A stretch of DNA of 64,000 nt from Schistosoma haematobium (taxonomy: Eukaryota > Platyhelminthes > Trematoda > Strigeidida > Schistosomatidae), in assembly GCF_000699445.3 (NCBI RefSeq), contig NC_067196.1:85426364-85490363 (forward strand). Direction: 5' to 3'. Position 1 is the first letter of the stretch. Every line of letters begins with the position of its first letter. The position numbers and the translations under genes were made by a program. Positions 54,884 to 64,000 of the stretch are shown piece by piece. The notes under the pieces were generated by a model. It was given only the letters and a program-made list of their open reading frames with translations, had not been told where the DNA came from and did no database searches.

Positions 54884-55194
54884 TACTCATCAACAAAGCA
54901 TATCTACAACCTACATGTAACTGACACTATCCTATAGATTGAAACCTAATCTAATTGCCCAGTTTAATAGTTCGAGATGTCGCCACTGAACCATATTTAT
55001 TATTTAAAGAGAAGTGAATGAAATCATATTTATCTGTGACAATATTTCGGTTCATTAAACTAATTGAATACATTGAGATCTTGATATTTTGACTGATATT
55101 TCTACTGAATAATAGATAATTAACTATTGAAATAAATATCCACTCAATATAAATGTTGAAATAGATATTATAAGTAAGACTAATATATGTCTAA

Positions 55195-55560
55195 TCAGAA
55201 TGGGTTTTGTGGAGATTTTTAGAAATTTCACAGATTGAAATCATGAGTCAGTTGAAGCTAGACCACCATTGAAAACCTGGAAGCACTGGACGGCCGTTTC
55301 GTCCTAGTATGGGACTCCTCAGCAGTGCGCATCCACGATCCCGCACCACGCGGGGTTTGAACCCAGGACCTACTGGCTTCGCGCGCGAGCACTAATAATT
55401 GAATTCATCATTACTCAATGAAACTAGACTACTATTGAAAATGTAGAAAACTTGATCGTACAATCCTTTCAAATTTTCAATGGTGGTCTAGCTTCAATTA
55501 ACTCATGAATGTCAACTATTAAAAATGACTACAATGTCTATAAACTCTCATATTTCTGTT
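55195..55560 (-). mobile_element. HHR-B copy with intact ribozyme, plus trailing half
   Basis: Minus-strand copy with the full terminal segment (GGTTTTGTGGAGATTTTTAG, ATTTCACAGATTGAAATC), ribozyme (55283-55328) and B box (GGGGTTTGAACCCAGG). A degraded second half with a plus-strand 3' end (AATGGTGGTCTAGCTTCAAT) follows to 55560. Confidence 0.85.
55283..55328 (-). ncRNA. Hammerhead ribozyme (HHR-B), fully intact
   Basis: The same 46-nt motif as 34918-34963, with perfect helix I, a closed helix II, GAAA and a GUC triplet. Confidence 0.85.
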
Positions 55561-56613
55561 TGGTTTCCTATTTCACATTTATCATAATTATTATTCCGAA
55601 TAGTAAATTCTAATGAATAATTAGAATATCATATTATTACCGATGACAACAGGAAGTTAACCTTGGTTAAGTTAGAATACAAAACCATAAGCTGAATGTC
55701 TACAATATCGTTGTATTATTACAATAAACATGATTAGTTATTAATGATTGAGAAAAATATGTAATTTCTAAGTTATGTTATACATTTATGTCTAGAGACA
55801 AATGACTATACAAACATCACTAACTCGTTTGTTATCCTATAAAAGGATTGTTTAAACGAATCTAAGTTTATATTATTATAGCTAAATCCATTGTCCTATT
55901 TTATACTTAAATCGATTTAGGACTGTTCACTCATGTCATATTAAAAAAACACGTTTGAATTACTTTCTAAGTTTATGAAATGAATGAATCAATAGAATGA
56001 ATACTGAGAATTTATGAAGATCGTAATTAGAAAAACCATTTAAAAACAAGAAGCCTTTTGAAGAAGCAAATGTTTCATTCTCGTATAGAACTCTTCAAAA
56101 GTACAAATTCATGACCTAATCTGAGATCAACTCCTAGTATTTCTGTCTTTATAATGGTTACTTATCTCAGGTCAGTCTGTGATGAGAATTATGGAGTAGT
56201 TAAAAGTTACTGTCATTATTCTTAGTTTATTGACAATAATGGTAAACAAAAATGTCTAAGGTAGTGAGATGTTTGATCAAAAGCTCATTTCTCACTGACG
56301 GTTTTATCTTTTTATAGTCTAGTGAACCTCCAATAGATTCTTTTACAACAGACACTTATGAAGAGAATCATTTTTCATTTACCTAATTTAATAAAAGAAC
56401 AATCTACATAAATAGATCACAAGAACGTGAATACAAATTTTGACTCGGTTTCAGTAGCAATAATAATATTGAGATATATTTTTATTCTGAAACGACATGA
56501 CCAAAATATTATGAAATTCACACCAATGACTTCACAGTTAATCATTACTCAAACATAGGCTTAACAAATACGATTCTGTATAATTCACTGTACTAGAACG
56601 ACGTAACACTATA
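55561..56613. other. No gene recognised
   Basis: AT-rich noncoding DNA. A very degraded HHR-B-like trace may lie at about 56050-56200 (TCATTCTCGTATAGAACTC, GGTCAGTCTGTGATGAG). Confidence 0.45.
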
Positions 56614-57180
56614 GAGACCCGACCGTTGCTGCTACCTTGATGTGGTGGTCGGGTTTGCCTATCGTCATGAACCAGTAAAGCTTTACTGACTGAAACAATC
56701 ATTCTTCAAGGTTCTACCATGCCGGACAGGTTAGATGAAGATGGGTAGGACTAAAATCAGTAAACCCAAGGTCTAAGAGCGAAGTCGTACTGCTGACTGT
56801 AGAGAGGTGTGATTGCAGTAGAGTGATTCCTTCAGACAACCAGCATAACACTGCTGCTGCCTTCCCACAAAAGAAGGGTGGTGTTAGAAAACGTTGACCC
56901 TGAAAATGCACACCTAGCCTTATCCCATGGATATCCATCTCCGGCTGTAAGGCCCCAACAGGTACTGAGCTTACATGGAAATTTCCCACAAAAAGGTCGC
57001 GTGTGACTGACTTCAAGCAGTTATCTGCTGGGCACTGCGATCACGTTCTCAGACCAGCTATAATCCAATATTCTCTTCAAATACCTCCAGAAGAACCCTT
57101 TCATGGTGTGGGAAACTAGGAAGTGATAACTGCCCTCATATATATCTAACAACACTTAAGATCACTGACCGACTGACTAA
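56614..57180 (+). mobile_element. R-F element, copy 2
   Basis: Starts GACCCGACCGTTGCTGCTAC and ends ATCACTGACCGACTGACTAA. Colinear with 31058-31614 and about 83-85% identical by eye. ACACTATA lies just outside both ends (56606-56613 and 57181-57188). The minus-strand frame at 56714-57016 is a shadow. Confidence 0.7.
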
Positions 57181-57188
57181 ACACTATA

Positions 57189-57347
57189 AATATATTCTTT
57201 GATTATCCCCTGAATTACTAATTAGTAACCCAAAATAATATCACATATGAAATATCTACGAAAAGTTAAACAGAATATTGAGATGTAGGTTTCCAACTTT
57301 CATTTTGTTAATCCGATAAGAAAAAACTGGAATTAATCATTCATAAC

Positions 57348-57409
<62 letters not shown>

Positions 57410-57764
57410 CCTCGAATTCCACAGAACGTGGATTAAGAGAGGTCAACCATCTATATTTCAATTAGATTTTTCTATCTATCAAGTATATATTTGACTGTAT
57501 ATTTCGAAGATTATATATGTGTATATCCATCATATTTATCATTGATATATTATTATGTATGAAAGCAAATTTCAGATGCTCTATGAACCTAATATATCAA
57601 TGAATATTAAGTTAGTGGATACTAGATTTCAAAGGGATATATATATATATAACTAGTTCAAGTAACAGACTAACTTCATAACAAGATTTCTTAAAGGCAT
57701 TAAAAAGTTATAAAGTGCTTTTCATCACTGATTGACATCCATTAAGAAATTATTGGATACCAGG
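57189..57764. other. No gene recognised; contains (TA)n
   Basis: AT-rich noncoding DNA with a TA tract at about 57350-57407. Confidence 0.6.
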
Positions 57765-57776
57765 GAACAATGTAGA

Positions 57777-57986
57777 TAAGATGGTGGTTGGAGGTAGACA
57801 ACAAGAAATAACAACAGGGTTTTCTGCTGACTACCCCCAACCACCATCTTATCTCGACATAGTGCACGCAATGTCGAGTCACCTAGACTGGTGGCCATAT
57901 TACAACTTGATCGATAGCATTCGATTTGCAGTAAGAAGGACCTGATGTACATGACATTGATCATCACCCAGTGATCAATCGATTGT
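57777..57986 (+). mobile_element. R-G element with 12-bp target duplication and 5' hairpin
   Basis: A 210-bp insertion flanked by GAACAATGTAGA (57765-57776 and 57987-57998). The 5' end folds: ATAAGATGGTGGTTGGAGG pairs with the block ending near 57856 (CCCAACCACCATCTTAT), around a loop of about 37 bases. It continues GTCGAGTCACCTAGACTGG to GTGATCAATCGATTG. Confidence 0.75.
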
Positions 57987-58304
57987 GAACAATGTAGAAT
58001 TGTAACAATAGTGTGAAATTACGACTTTATTATGTTTATTTTCATGTCGATAAAATGTATATAAACATATTATTTAATCGGATAAGAAGCTTAACTTGTT
58101 GGTTATTTGTCTGATTTTTGAGCACTTATTTTGAGGATATACGTCAGTGGTTTGATCTTCTATGTAACCTATCATTAGTTTATATTGTATCAATATTAAA
58201 TTATCCAACTATTGGTATTAGTTTAATTTTAAAAATCAAAAGCTTATTTCCATTCACTATATATCTTAATATCAATATTATGAAGTGCGACAAATTAGAA
58301 TGTT

Positions 58305-58818
58305 ACTGATTTCATTCCATAATCAATCATACCATATCGTGTCATTGGATTTCATCAGTCAATTAACATATTGTATTATTTTAGCAATTAAACGAACATT
58401 TTCATGATTTCACTCGTCGAGATCATGAGTCAGTTGAGGCTAGACCATCATGGAAAACCTGGAAGTACAGTACAGCCATTCCATCTTATTGTGGAACTCC
58501 TCAGCAGTGCGCATCCACCATCCAACTCACGGGATCCGAACCCAGAACCTATCAGTCTTGCGCGCGAACGCTTAACCATTAGATCACTGACCAGGCATCC
58601 AACGGTGTTAATGTCTAACTTCAACCAATCCACAAAAATTGAGCGATACATGCGCCATTGTCTTAAGTGACTTACTATCTCATAACATATTTTTTACTTA
58701 GAAAAAATCGGTACTGATTTCATTTCATAATCAATCCCACCGTATCGTGTCATCGGATTTCACCAGTCAATTAACATTTTGTATTATTGTAGCAATTAAA
58801 CAAACACTCTCATGATTG
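58305..58818. repeat. ~105-bp direct repeats flanking HHR-B
   Basis: 58305-58411 and 58713-58818 are direct repeats with scattered differences (ACTGATTTCATTCCATAATC against ACTGATTTCATTTCATAATC; TCAGTCAATTAACATATTG against CCAGTCAATTAACATTTTG). They bracket an HHR-B copy and about 50 bp of unrelated sequence. Confidence 0.7.
58415..58665 (-). mobile_element. HHR-B copy between direct repeats
   Basis: Minus-strand copy: ATCATGAGTCAGTTGAGGC, ribozyme with CTGAGGAG but GAAA changed to GGAA, B box GGGTTCGGATCCC (58536-58548), A-box region TCAGTGATCTAATGG. The plus-strand frame 58404-58670 and minus-strand frame 58448-58651 are shadows. Confidence 0.8.
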
Positions 58819-59304
58819 TTTCAAAACACAGCCCTGACTGATATACTTAAATTTCAACTCCTTTCATTCAGAATATTTATTTCAATAACATTGAAATAAA
58901 GTATCAACCAGTAGTGGGATCATGAAAACGGTATAAATACCATAAACAGCATTAAAAAAAGGGTTTTGTATAAATTGTGTATATCAAAGTTTGCCAATCG
59001 ATTTATTGATCAAGCTTTTTGTATAATCAATAAAATATAATGGGTGATTATTCATTTACGGGTTAGTAAAAATAAAGGGGTGTTTGATGAAAAATTTTCT
59101 GCTTACTATTTAACGTACCTTAACAATCGTAAGCTTATATTTATAAAAAAGGGATTGTGTGTATTTTAAAATCTATAAAAGTGACGACAAGCACTTTATC
59201 TTTTTGTTAATGGCATCAAGAGATATTGTGTTTTTTTTTCAAATACACCATGATCTGATATGTTCAAATAATGATTATCAGTATGGAGTTGTATGGATTG
59301 TTGA
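58819..59304. other. No gene recognised
   Basis: AT-rich noncoding DNA. Confidence 0.5.
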
Positions 59305-59525
59305 GCTTTTGACTGAGATCATGTATCGATTGATGTTAGATCACCACTGGAAACTTAGAAGCACTGGACGACCGTTTCGTCTCAGTATAGGACTCCTCGG
59401 CAGTGCGCATTCACGATCCCACATGCGAGATTCAAACCCAAGAACTTTGATCTTGCATGCGAACACTTAACCTCTAGACCGCTGAGATGGCATTGAACGG
59501 TGTTAATGTCTAACTTTCATCGACA
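59305..59525 (-). mobile_element. HHR-B copy
   Basis: Minus-strand copy: GACTGAGATCATGTATCG, ribozyme near 59362-59407 with a single core change (CCGAGGAG) and intact GAAAC and GTC, B box GGGTTTGAATCTCGC, A-box region. Helix I is intact. Confidence 0.8.
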
Positions 59526-60166
59526 CATGAAACAAATAAATTCAACATGCTTACGTTCTATTTACACCAGTTTATGTTACCAATCACGCATTTCATTGTT
59601 ATTTCAGATATAATCAAGGTGAAATCTACTTTTTTTATGTATAGCAATGAGTAGTTCAATAATAATATTTCTGTGCCCATCTTAATATTATGTAATACAG
59701 TAATTATGGATTAATAATTAGGGAGCCTTAAAAAGAACAACTGTTTGTTCAAATGTCTTAGGTCATTTTATTTTTCCATAAGAATTTTCAATTTATTTAA
59801 ATTTACGCTGGTTTCCATGAGAAAAAAAAGACTCATAAAAATAGCAAGCATAGGTAGTAACAAGTCAATATACTTCGACACATAATAAACATCTATTTAA
59901 CTCTAAAAATATATCAAGAATTTTTGAGGTGATACATCCTTTTTCAATGTTTAACAAATGGAAAGTATTCAGTATTTTCACTCATTTTTGTTGTTCATTT
60001 ATTTGATGATTGTTAATGGTTAAATGTATTTGCACTGTCTAGGAGACTCATATTAGAATAAAATAGTTCTTCAGTGCGCGTTGGTTTCTAGTGTTACTTC
60101 AAATGAGATTAATATGCATTGAATACATACTATAATTTAAACAAATGTCCAGGTAATTCTTTCAGG
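59526..60166. other. No gene recognised
   Basis: AT-rich DNA. A faint HHR-B ribozyme trace (AGGAGACTCATATTAG, TTCTTCAGTGCGC) lies at 60041-60082. Confidence 0.45.
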
Positions 60167-60179
60167 TAAACTAATTACT

Positions 60180-61001
60180 TATTTACTCACTTACGCCTGT
60201 TACTACTCGGGGAGGAGAATAGGCCGCCTACCAGCACTCTTCATCCAACTCTGTCCTGGGTAGGCCTTTCCAGCTCTTCCCACATGCTATTCATCCTTTT
60301 CATATCTGATTCTATTTCCCGACGTAATATATTCTTTGACATTCCTCTTTTCCGTTCCCCTTCAGGATTCCAAGTTAGGACCTGCCTTGTGATGCAGTTT
60401 GATGATTTCCATAATTTATGTCCTATTCACTTCCATTGTCTTTCTTTAATTTCCTCCTCAGCTGGAAGCCGGTTTGTCCTTTCACACAGAAGACTGTTGC
60501 TGATGATATCCAGCCAATGGATGTTGAGTATCTTACGTAGACAACTATTTATAAATAATTGTACCTTCTTGATGGTGGTTGTTGTAGTTCTCCAAGTTTC
60601 AGCTCCGTACAGTAGAACTGCCTAAACGTTCGTATTGAAGATTGTGGCTTTGGTATTGGTTGAAAGTTGTTTTGATTTGCATATGTTCTCCAACTGTAGG
60701 GATTCCGCCCTTACTTTGTCAATCCTCGCCTTTACGTCTGCATACGATCCTCCTTGAACATCAGTGATGCTTCCCATGTACTTGAAGGTTCCCATATCTT
60801 CCAGAGTTTTGCCATCAAAAGTTACTGAACTGGTGTTCTCCGTGTTGTATTTGGGGATCTTGGTTTTCCTTTGTCTATGTTGAGTCCTATTGATGCAGAA
60901 GCTTCTGCTACACTGGGCGCCTTTATCTGCATTTGTTCGTATGTATTGGATAGGATGGCAAGGTCAAATGTCATTTAGAAAAAAAAACGCTAACCAGAAA
61001 A
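60180..61001 (-). mobile_element. RTE-type LINE fragment with RT catalytic end and target duplication
   Basis: The longest RTE copy here, on the minus strand. From about 60985 it reads DLAILSNTYEQMQIKA (just after the RT catalytic YADD), then after a frameshift the region through [16 protein letters not shown] to [23 protein letters not shown] sequence and the distal domain, ending with GAGTAAGTAAATAAG. The frame is broken in several places. TAAACTAATTACT flanks it exactly at 60167-60179 and 61002-61014. The plus-strand frame 60284-60625 is antisense to it. Confidence 0.85.
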
Positions 61002-61249
61002 TAAACTAATTACTCTGTATTTAAATAGGAATCTAGAATATAGTTAAACCAACTTAGTAAATAATGTTTCATGTATTAAATAACAAATTCTGGGTAAAAT
61101 AATTAGTTTAAAAATGTATAACACGATGAAAATTTATTCCTTGTTTTATAACAGTCGGTAGACTAGTCCATGTACAGAAAATATACTACACTATTCATAG
61201 TCAACCTGGGGGTAGTTATCAAAAATAAAATGTAGAAGTGTGCATCAAC

Positions 61250-61676
61250 TCCGCCTGGAGTCTCTCCAAGGGCTACTTTCGTCATCCAGAAAATACAGGT
61301 GTTTATTAACAGTTGTCTACACAAAATACTTCGGATCCGTTGGCCGGACACCATTTGCAACAACCAACTGTGGGCGAGAACAAACCAGACCCCAGTGGAG
61401 GAAGAAATCAGGAAGAAGCGCTGGAAGTGGATAGGACACACATTGAGGAAAGCATCTAACTGCGTCACAAGACAGGCTCTCACATGGAATCCTCAGGGCC
61501 AAAGGAGGAGGAGGAGAGGAAGACCAAATAACACATTACGCCGGGAAATGGAAATAGACATGAGAAAAATGAACAAGAATTGGATGGAACTAGGAAAGAA
61601 GACTCAGGACAGAGTGGGTTGGAGAATGCTGGTCTGCGGCCTATGCTCCATTAGGAGTAACAGGCGTAAGTAAGTA
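61250..61676 (+). mobile_element. RTE-type LINE chimeric fragment with 16-bp target duplication
   Basis: AGAAGTGTGCATCAAC flanks the insert exactly (61234-61249 and 61677-61692). The first 28 bp (TCCGCCTGGAGTCTCTCC and following) do not match the distal RTE sequence that starts at about 61278 (TTTCGTCATCCAGAAAATAC), so the copy is a junction of two parts. The distal frame (61299-61673) is open to RSNRRK and the tail is GTAAGTAAGTA. An exact duplication means the insertion is young. Confidence 0.9.
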
Positions 61677-61994
61677 AGAAGTGTGCATCAACATATGTAT
61701 CTATAAAAACTACGGCAAACTTGTTTAGTTCAAAATATAAGTTAAGTATTAATTTTAGTTGTTCAACTACATATACCATTGAAAGGCCTGTGAAAAATCT
61801 GACCATGTTGGTTTGTGGTATTATTGCTTATTAATCAATCGTAGTCATAAACATCAATGGGAAGATTCAGTTAAACAGTAACAAATTAATTTAACTGACT
61901 AATAGTTTAGAATACCTAAACCAATTGCTTTTTTATCTCATAAACATTAAATTTAAATATTATACATTGTATAGTATCAATATGCAATACATTG

Positions 61995-62137
61995 AATATT
62001 AGAAGGGGTTTTTGTGAATATTATAGTGATTTTCATATTTGAGATCATAAGTCAATTGAATTTAGACCTCCAATCAACTCATGATCTCAACTATTAGAAT
62101 TACTATAATATCCACAAAAACCCCTTCTGATACTAAT
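61995..62137. mobile_element. HHR-B terminal palindrome
   Basis: Left arm GAAGGGGTTTTTGTGAATAT to AAGTCAATTGAATTTAGACC and right arm ATCAACTCATGATCTCAAC to CCACAAAAACCCCTTCTGAT are inverted copies of the HHR-B terminal segment with almost nothing between: about 60 bp per arm. Confidence 0.8.
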
Positions 62138-62500
62138 CAATATATGCTCACTAATGACAGGATTCAAGAAGTATTTCGGGGAGTTCTAGTGAGAAACAAT
62201 GACAAGTGGATTTCAATCGGGTCTGTTGTGAGATAGTAACTCATTGATGACAATGGTGGATGTATAGCTCAATTTCGTGGATTAGTTGAAGTTAAACAAT
62301 AACACTGTTGCCTGGTCAGTGGTCTAATGGTTAAGCGTTTGCGCACAAGAATAATAGGTTGTGGATTCGAATCTCATGAGACGAGTTCGTGAATGCGCAC
62401 TACTGAGGAGTCCCATACTAGGAAGAAACGGCTATCCAGTACTTCCAGGTTTTCTATGATGTTCTAGCTTCAATTGATTCGTAATGTCAACTATTAAAAT
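62138..62500 (+). mobile_element. HHR-B, long copy
   Basis: Directly follows the palindrome. Upstream arm (CTCACTAATGACAGG, GTCTGTTGTGAGATAG), A-box region GTCAGTGGTCTAATGG, B box GATTCGAATCTC, ribozyme CTGAGGAG, TCCCATACTAGGA, AGAAAC. The helix II closing pair is mutated. Confidence 0.8.
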
Positions 62501-62544
62501 TTTATTAAATATAGTTTACTGAAATGAAATCCCATCACATCCCA

Positions 62545-62688
62545 AGCTCCCAACTTTAGGGAAATTTTAGGGAAATCCCCAAAGTGAAATAGCCTTCCGC
62601 AAAGTTTGGGAAAATTTTGGGGTTTTTGTGCCATTTCCCCAAAGTTCACTATAGCGGCTTATTTAAAATTTCCCCGAAATTGGGAGCT
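62545..62688. repeat. Compact GC-rich palindrome
   Basis: The ends are inverted copies: AGCTCCCAACTTTAGGGAAA (62545-62564) against the last 20 bases, whose reverse complement is AGCTCCCAATTTCGGGGAAA. The interior repeats a GGGAAATTTT/CCCCAAAG theme in both orientations. The 144-bp block is far richer in G/C runs than the flanks. No second copy in the window. Confidence 0.7.
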
Positions 62689-62700
62689 CAGGATATCATA

Positions 62701-63965
62701 ACAAATATGCAAAACGATACATTCGTTTGTTTTTCTATCACTTATACCATTTGCATTTTCTTATGTAATATTATAAATGATCGAGTTATATAACCGTTTT
62801 AAAAAGTCATAAATTGTATACATACAATCTAAAAAAACTTCCCATTTTCTCTCAACTTTTGAACATCTCGATTCCATAAAACAAAACAAAAAAACAAGCA
62901 AATTTTTCTTAGCATATTTTAAGGTTTTTTTTATAAAGAAGAAGAAAACAACAGAAAAACCAAAACGTCAAAAATCTTTACACACAGAAAAAAAAGAAAC
63001 AGGTTTAACATTGACATTAGAGAAACAAAAAAGTTTTCGTATGTTGAAAATTTGAAAATCATTTCTCTGGGTACCTTGTTCAAAATGGATTGGTTAATAT
63101 TTATATCTATATATATATAGACAGAGATACAATGACAAAGAACTTGCGGATAAGGAGGGGAGTAAATATCGTCTTGAAAGTATTTGATACCTTTTTTTAC
63201 ACTATCAGTTAAATTTATTGATTTTTCTGAATGGATACTCTCATTCTTTATGTTGAAATACATTAAATCATAGTGAAAAATATTCTGTTAGAATAAGTTT
63301 AACTCGATATTAAGCCTTTGACTAAATTGATTGAGAAAATAAACGAAGTTTTATATTATTACTTAAGGGAATTGAATATAAGATAAAAATGATCCATATA
63401 TATTACAACTATATTATAGTTCATTTATGTTCAGCTAAGAGAGATTATGTAATAAAATAAGGAAAACAATTAGGAGTGAAAACGTTTGAAATCATCTTAG
63501 AGTTAAAATGTTACAATATATCAGTAAAGAGTTGTGAAGATGTTGGGAACGTTAGATCCTCAGAACTCACTTGAAAAAGGTCCTAATTCTGTAATTTTAT
63601 TTAGGTAATTTGAATTTTTTTGTTTTTTTTTGCGCCAAAAACGCTCTTTTCGCTTTCATGTTGTATTTCTCACTTGGGAGAATCTTAAACGCTTTTGGTT
63701 TGTTGTGTCTTTTAGTATGCTATTTTGTAACACTTCCCAAAGACGGTTTTGTGCTGTATATATATACGTTTTGATTTGTGTCTTTTTATCGCTCGTGCTT
63801 TTGGCTTTCTGTGGAATATACTTTGCCGTCCGGACTTTGACGACTCTATTTAGCGGGCCTGGGACTCAACAGAATAGCAAGTTCATTGGTCTTTGGTCAC
63901 AAGTCTTTGTTCCGTTCGCAGTCTAAGTGAACTCGTAATCGCTTCAAACTTAGCAGAAGATTATT
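62701..63965. other. No gene recognised; composition shift near 63.6 kb
   Basis: Mostly AT-rich. From about 63620 to 63930 the sequence is more GC-rich (GACGGTTTTGTGCTG, TTAGCGGGCCTGGGACTC) with a TATATATAC run. The 98-codon frame (63630-63926) is Phe/Leu/Val-rich with no motif. It may be part of an unclassified repeat; I do not call it a gene. Confidence 0.45.
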
Positions 63966-64000
63966 GAGTTTTTGATTGAGACCATGAATTGATTGATGTT
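63966..64000 (-). mobile_element. Start of an HHR-B copy, cut by the window edge
   Basis: TTTTTGATTGAGACCATGAA and the following bases match the minus-strand HHR-B terminal segment (compare 59305). Confidence 0.5.

Noticed and set aside
60284..60625. 113-codon plus-strand frame
   Set aside because: It is the antisense of the minus-strand RTE copy at 60180-61001, which has clear reverse-transcriptase-family similarity in the opposite direction.
63630..63926. 98-codon hydrophobic frame as a membrane protein
   Set aside because: Phe/Leu/Val-rich composition arises from T-rich DNA; there is no start context, conservation evidence or splice sites to support a gene.

Overview
The window looks like a gene-poor, AT-rich piece of a blood-fluke (Schistosoma-type) nuclear genome. 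The evidence is low GC, spliceosomal exon structure, long (TA)n, (TAA)n and (ATT)n tracts, and dense interspersed repeats of types known from schistosomes. These include Sm-alpha-like hammerhead-ribozyme SINEs, RTE-type non-LTR retrotransposons with a (TAAG)n tail, a second non-LTR family with an (ACTG)n tail, and a Penelope-like element with a GIY-YIG endonuclease. The species cannot be fixed from sequence alone. Most open reading frames are shadows of repeats. Only one convincing host exon is seen (5226-5693, minus strand), plus one weak candidate (33950-34030, plus strand).

Repeat families, named here for convenience. HHR-A is the Sm-alpha-like element: tRNA-like head, hammerhead ribozyme with helix III ACGCGCGT. 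HHR-B is a longer family of about 30 copies: upstream arm, tRNA-like pol III A/B boxes, hammerhead ribozyme with helix III ACGGCCGT, and a terminal segment of about 60 bp that often recurs inverted at the other end. MITE-C is a short element of about 260-300 bp. FB-D is a foldback repeat. R-E is a repeat of about 480 bp. R-F is a repeat of about 557 bp with an ACTG end. R-G is a 189-210 bp repeat with a hairpin end. LTR-H and LTR-I are solo-LTR-like repeats.

Layout. 0-7 kb: three HHR-B copies (two broken by MITE-C), one R-E, the host exon with an RTE fragment in its flanking intron, and an HHR-A carrying FB-D. 7-13 kb: LTR-H, FB-D, RTE and R-G, then an HHR-A split by a LINE tail. 13-15.2 kb: Penelope-like fragment and LTR-I. 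15-20.6 kb: HHR-B, RTE, LTR-I, R-E, HHR-A. 22-24 kb: a three-layer nest (FB-D in MITE-C in HHR-B). 24-29.5 kb: LTR-H copies and a LINE with target duplication inside HHR-B. 31-32.3 kb: R-F and RTE. 33-49 kb: mainly HHR-B and HHR-A, many in inverted pairs, with a Penelope-type 3' signature at 39.2 kb and an (ACTG)n LINE at 44.3 kb. 50-64 kb: R-E, RTE copies with target duplications, R-F, R-G, more HHR-B, and a GC-rich palindrome at 62.5 kb.

The main result is structural. Two families combine a tRNA-like pol III promoter with a hammerhead ribozyme, five motif copies still have all core residues and good helices, both have a self-complementary helix III, and many copies sit as inverted or fused pairs. 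Together with a Penelope-like element bearing hammerhead-like signatures, this suggests these are non-autonomous, Penelope-like or circular-RNA-like retroelements rather than ordinary SINEs. That last step is inference.
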